The notes below the pieces were generated by a model. The model ran no database searches. It was given only the letters and a program-made list of their open reading frames with translations, and was not told the DNA's origin. From Gemmatimonadota bacterium (GTDB lineage Bacteria; Gemmatimonadota; Gemmatimonadetes; Gemmatimonadales; GWC2-71-9), in the NCBI GenBank assembly GCA_040388535.1, contig JAZKBR010000007.1:68862-132861 (forward strand): a DNA stretch of 64,000 nucleotides. The letters are read 5' to 3'. The position numbers were made by a program, and so were the translations under genes. Positions 62,675-64,000 of this stretch are shown here, in pieces. Numbering within the stretch: the first letter of the stretch is position 1; every line of letters starts with the position of its first letter.

Positions 62675-64000
62675 TTACCTCGTTGAACGAGGACTGATCT
62701 CGTCCCAGCAACTCACCACCGCGCTGCAGCAGCAGCAGCGGACGGGCGAGCGGCTGGGGCGCCTGCTGTTGATCTTCGGATTCGTCCGCCGGCTTGACCT
62801 GGCCCGCGCCCTGGCCGCGCTCTGGGGCTATCCGTTCGCGACCGTCGAGGAAAAGACGGTCGATGCCGCCGTAGCCCAGCGTTTCCCACTCGATGCCACC
62901 CTGCAGTATCGCGCCGTGCCGGTGCGCGACGACGGCGCCATGGTGACCGTCGTGGTCGCCGACTCGCCACCGGACGCCCTGTCGCAGACCCTCAACGTGG
63001 TTTATCCGGGCCGCGCGATCGACTATCGCGTTACCACGGAGTGGGACCTCGACCGTGCCATCGCCCTCGCACACCGGCGCAAGGTGGTCGACACCTCGAT
63101 CTACGGCCTCTACTTCCGCGATCAGGCCGAGAGCGCGTTTACGGTATTCACGCTGCCGCAGTACCTCACTTTCGCTGTGGCGTGCTTTGCCCTGCTGGCA
63201 GGCTTCTATTCGGCACCGCTCGAGACGCTGCTGGTGATCAACGTGCCGATCACGGCGTTCTTCCTGCTGGTGGTGGCGTTCCGCACCTGGGTCGGAGTCA
63301 GTGGCGCATCGGCAGAGACCGCGATCTCGCTCACGCCGGAAGATCTCGCGGCCATTGATGAACGCGCACTGCCGGTCTACAGCATCCTGGTGCCGATCTA
63401 TCGCGAAGCCGCCGTCATCAAGACGCTGCTCAAGTCACTTGCCGAACTCGATTACCCGGCCGACAAGCTCGACATCCTGTTGCTCTTCGAGGAGGACGAC
63501 CCGGAGACGCTTGCCGCTGCGAAGGCTGCGGCCCCTGGGGCAAACGTTCGCTTCTTCGTGGTGCCGACGGGCGACCCGCAGACGAAGCCGAAGGCATGCA
63601 ATGTCGGCCTGCTCTTCGCGCGCGGCGAGTACCTCGTGATCTACGACGCCGAGGACCAGCCCGAACCGGACCAGCTCAAGAAGGCCTACCTCGCCTTCCA
63701 GCGCGGACCCGAAGCGCTTGTCTGCGTGCAGGCCGCCCTCAACTACTACAACTGGAACGAGAACTTCCTGACCCGGATGTTCACGCTCGAGTATTCGTTC
63801 TGGTTCGACTATCTCCTGCCGGGCCTCGACATGCTGCGTCTGCCGATCCCGCTCGGCGGCACCAGCAATCATTTCAAGTCGCAGATCCTGCGCGACCTCG
63901 GCGGCTGGGATCCCTTCAACGTGACCGAGGACGCCGACCTCGGCATCCGCGCCGCGATGCATGGCTACCGCGTCGGGATCATCAACTCGACGACCTACGA
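62652..64000 (+). CDS. MshEN-GT2 polysaccharide synthase, truncated by the right edge
   Basis: About 450 codons are visible; the C-terminus is cut. It begins GTG with IRLGDYLVERGLISSQQL, a T2SSE-N (MshEN) domain that in other proteins binds c-di-GMP, through residue ~140. Two membrane helices follow near residues 170-220, then a GT2 catalytic domain with YSILVPIYREAAVIKTLL, the DxD-type IYDAEDQPEPDQL, and TEDADLGIRAAMHGY. The QxxRW motif would lie outside the window. With the BcsB-like partner it should make a beta-glycan under c-di-GMP control. Confidence 0.9.
   Translation, partial: MSSIRLGDYLVERGLISSQQLTTALQQQQRTGERLGRLLLIFGFVRRLDLARALAALWGYPFATVEEKTVDAAVAQRFPLDATLQYRAVPVRDDGAMVTVVVADSPPDALSQTLNVVYPGRAIDYRVTTEWDLDRAIALAHRRKVVDTSIYGLYFRDQAESAFTVFTLPQYLTFAVACFALLAGFYSAPLETLLVINVPITAFFLLVVAFRTWVGVSGASAETAISLTPEDLAAIDERALPVYSILVPIYREAAVIKTLLKSLAELDYPADKLDILLLFEEDDPETLAAAKAAAPGANVRFFVVPTGDPQTKPKACNVGLLFARGEYLVIYDAEDQPEPDQLKKAYLAFQRGPEALVCVQAALNYYNWNENFLTRMFTLEYSFWFDYLLPGLDMLRLPIPLGGTSNHFKSQILRDLGGWDPFNVTEDADLGIRAAMHGYRVGIINSTTY

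Overview
The window is GC-rich DNA (roughly two thirds G+C by eye) with dense, often overlapping genes, many GTG starts, many secreted proteins and lipoproteins, and a PadR regulator joined to a MacB/FtsX-type ADOP permease. That mix suggests an environmental member of the Gemmatimonadota or a neighbouring phylum such as Acidobacteriota. This is inference; no rRNA or tRNA gene was seen.

Layout. 1-13.3 kb: several alpha/beta hydrolases (PAF acetylhydrolase-like, dienelactone hydrolase-like, acetylesterase-like), a DUF1080 protein, the padR-ADOP pair, an acetamidase/formamidase overlapping an ankyrin protein, a three-module secreted protein, a CPBP membrane protease and a VapBC-type toxin-antitoxin pair with a clear palindromic operator. 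13.3-21.6 kb: Dps, a lipase overlapping a 2H phosphoesterase tail to tail, then a run of small unrelated minus-strand genes (methyltransferase, Arr rifampin ADP-ribosyltransferase, zinc ribbon, DinB, lipoproteins, a cupredoxin-like lipoprotein). That run contains one large bulged palindrome resembling an integron attC site. 21.6-24.5 kb: a lower-GC accessory patch with a DUF2971 protein, a frameshifted amidohydrolase remnant, and an unrecognised two-gene unit whose second protein carries a HEPN-like Arg-x6-His motif. This is the best candidate for an undescribed defence or toxin-type system.

24.6-31.8 kb: queC-queE with a degenerate SpoT-like HD protein, a pseudokinase-kinase fusion, infA, and a histidine kinase with a sigma-54 response regulator. 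Intergenic gaps hold palindromic repeats and a MITE-like element. 31.8-36 kb: a coupled GMC oxidoreductase / Gfo-Idh-MocA / VTT membrane protein / catalytically degenerate hydrolase operon. 36.6-46.4 kb: a long overlapping operon with a small membrane protein, secreted LmbE-type deacetylase, iron(III)-type ABC importer, MFS transporter and M3 peptidase.

46.4-58.1 kb is core metabolism: aconitase, a vegetative-type sigma factor, the three-part proton-translocating transhydrogenase (pntA1-A2-B) and a fully coupled thrA-thrB-thrC operon. From 58.2 kb to the right edge is a surface/exopolysaccharide cluster: a PEP-CTERM protein behind a convincing sigma-54 -24/-12 promoter, a GT39/ArnT-like membrane glycosyltransferase, a BcsB-like lipoprotein and a MshEN-GT2 synthase cut by the window end.
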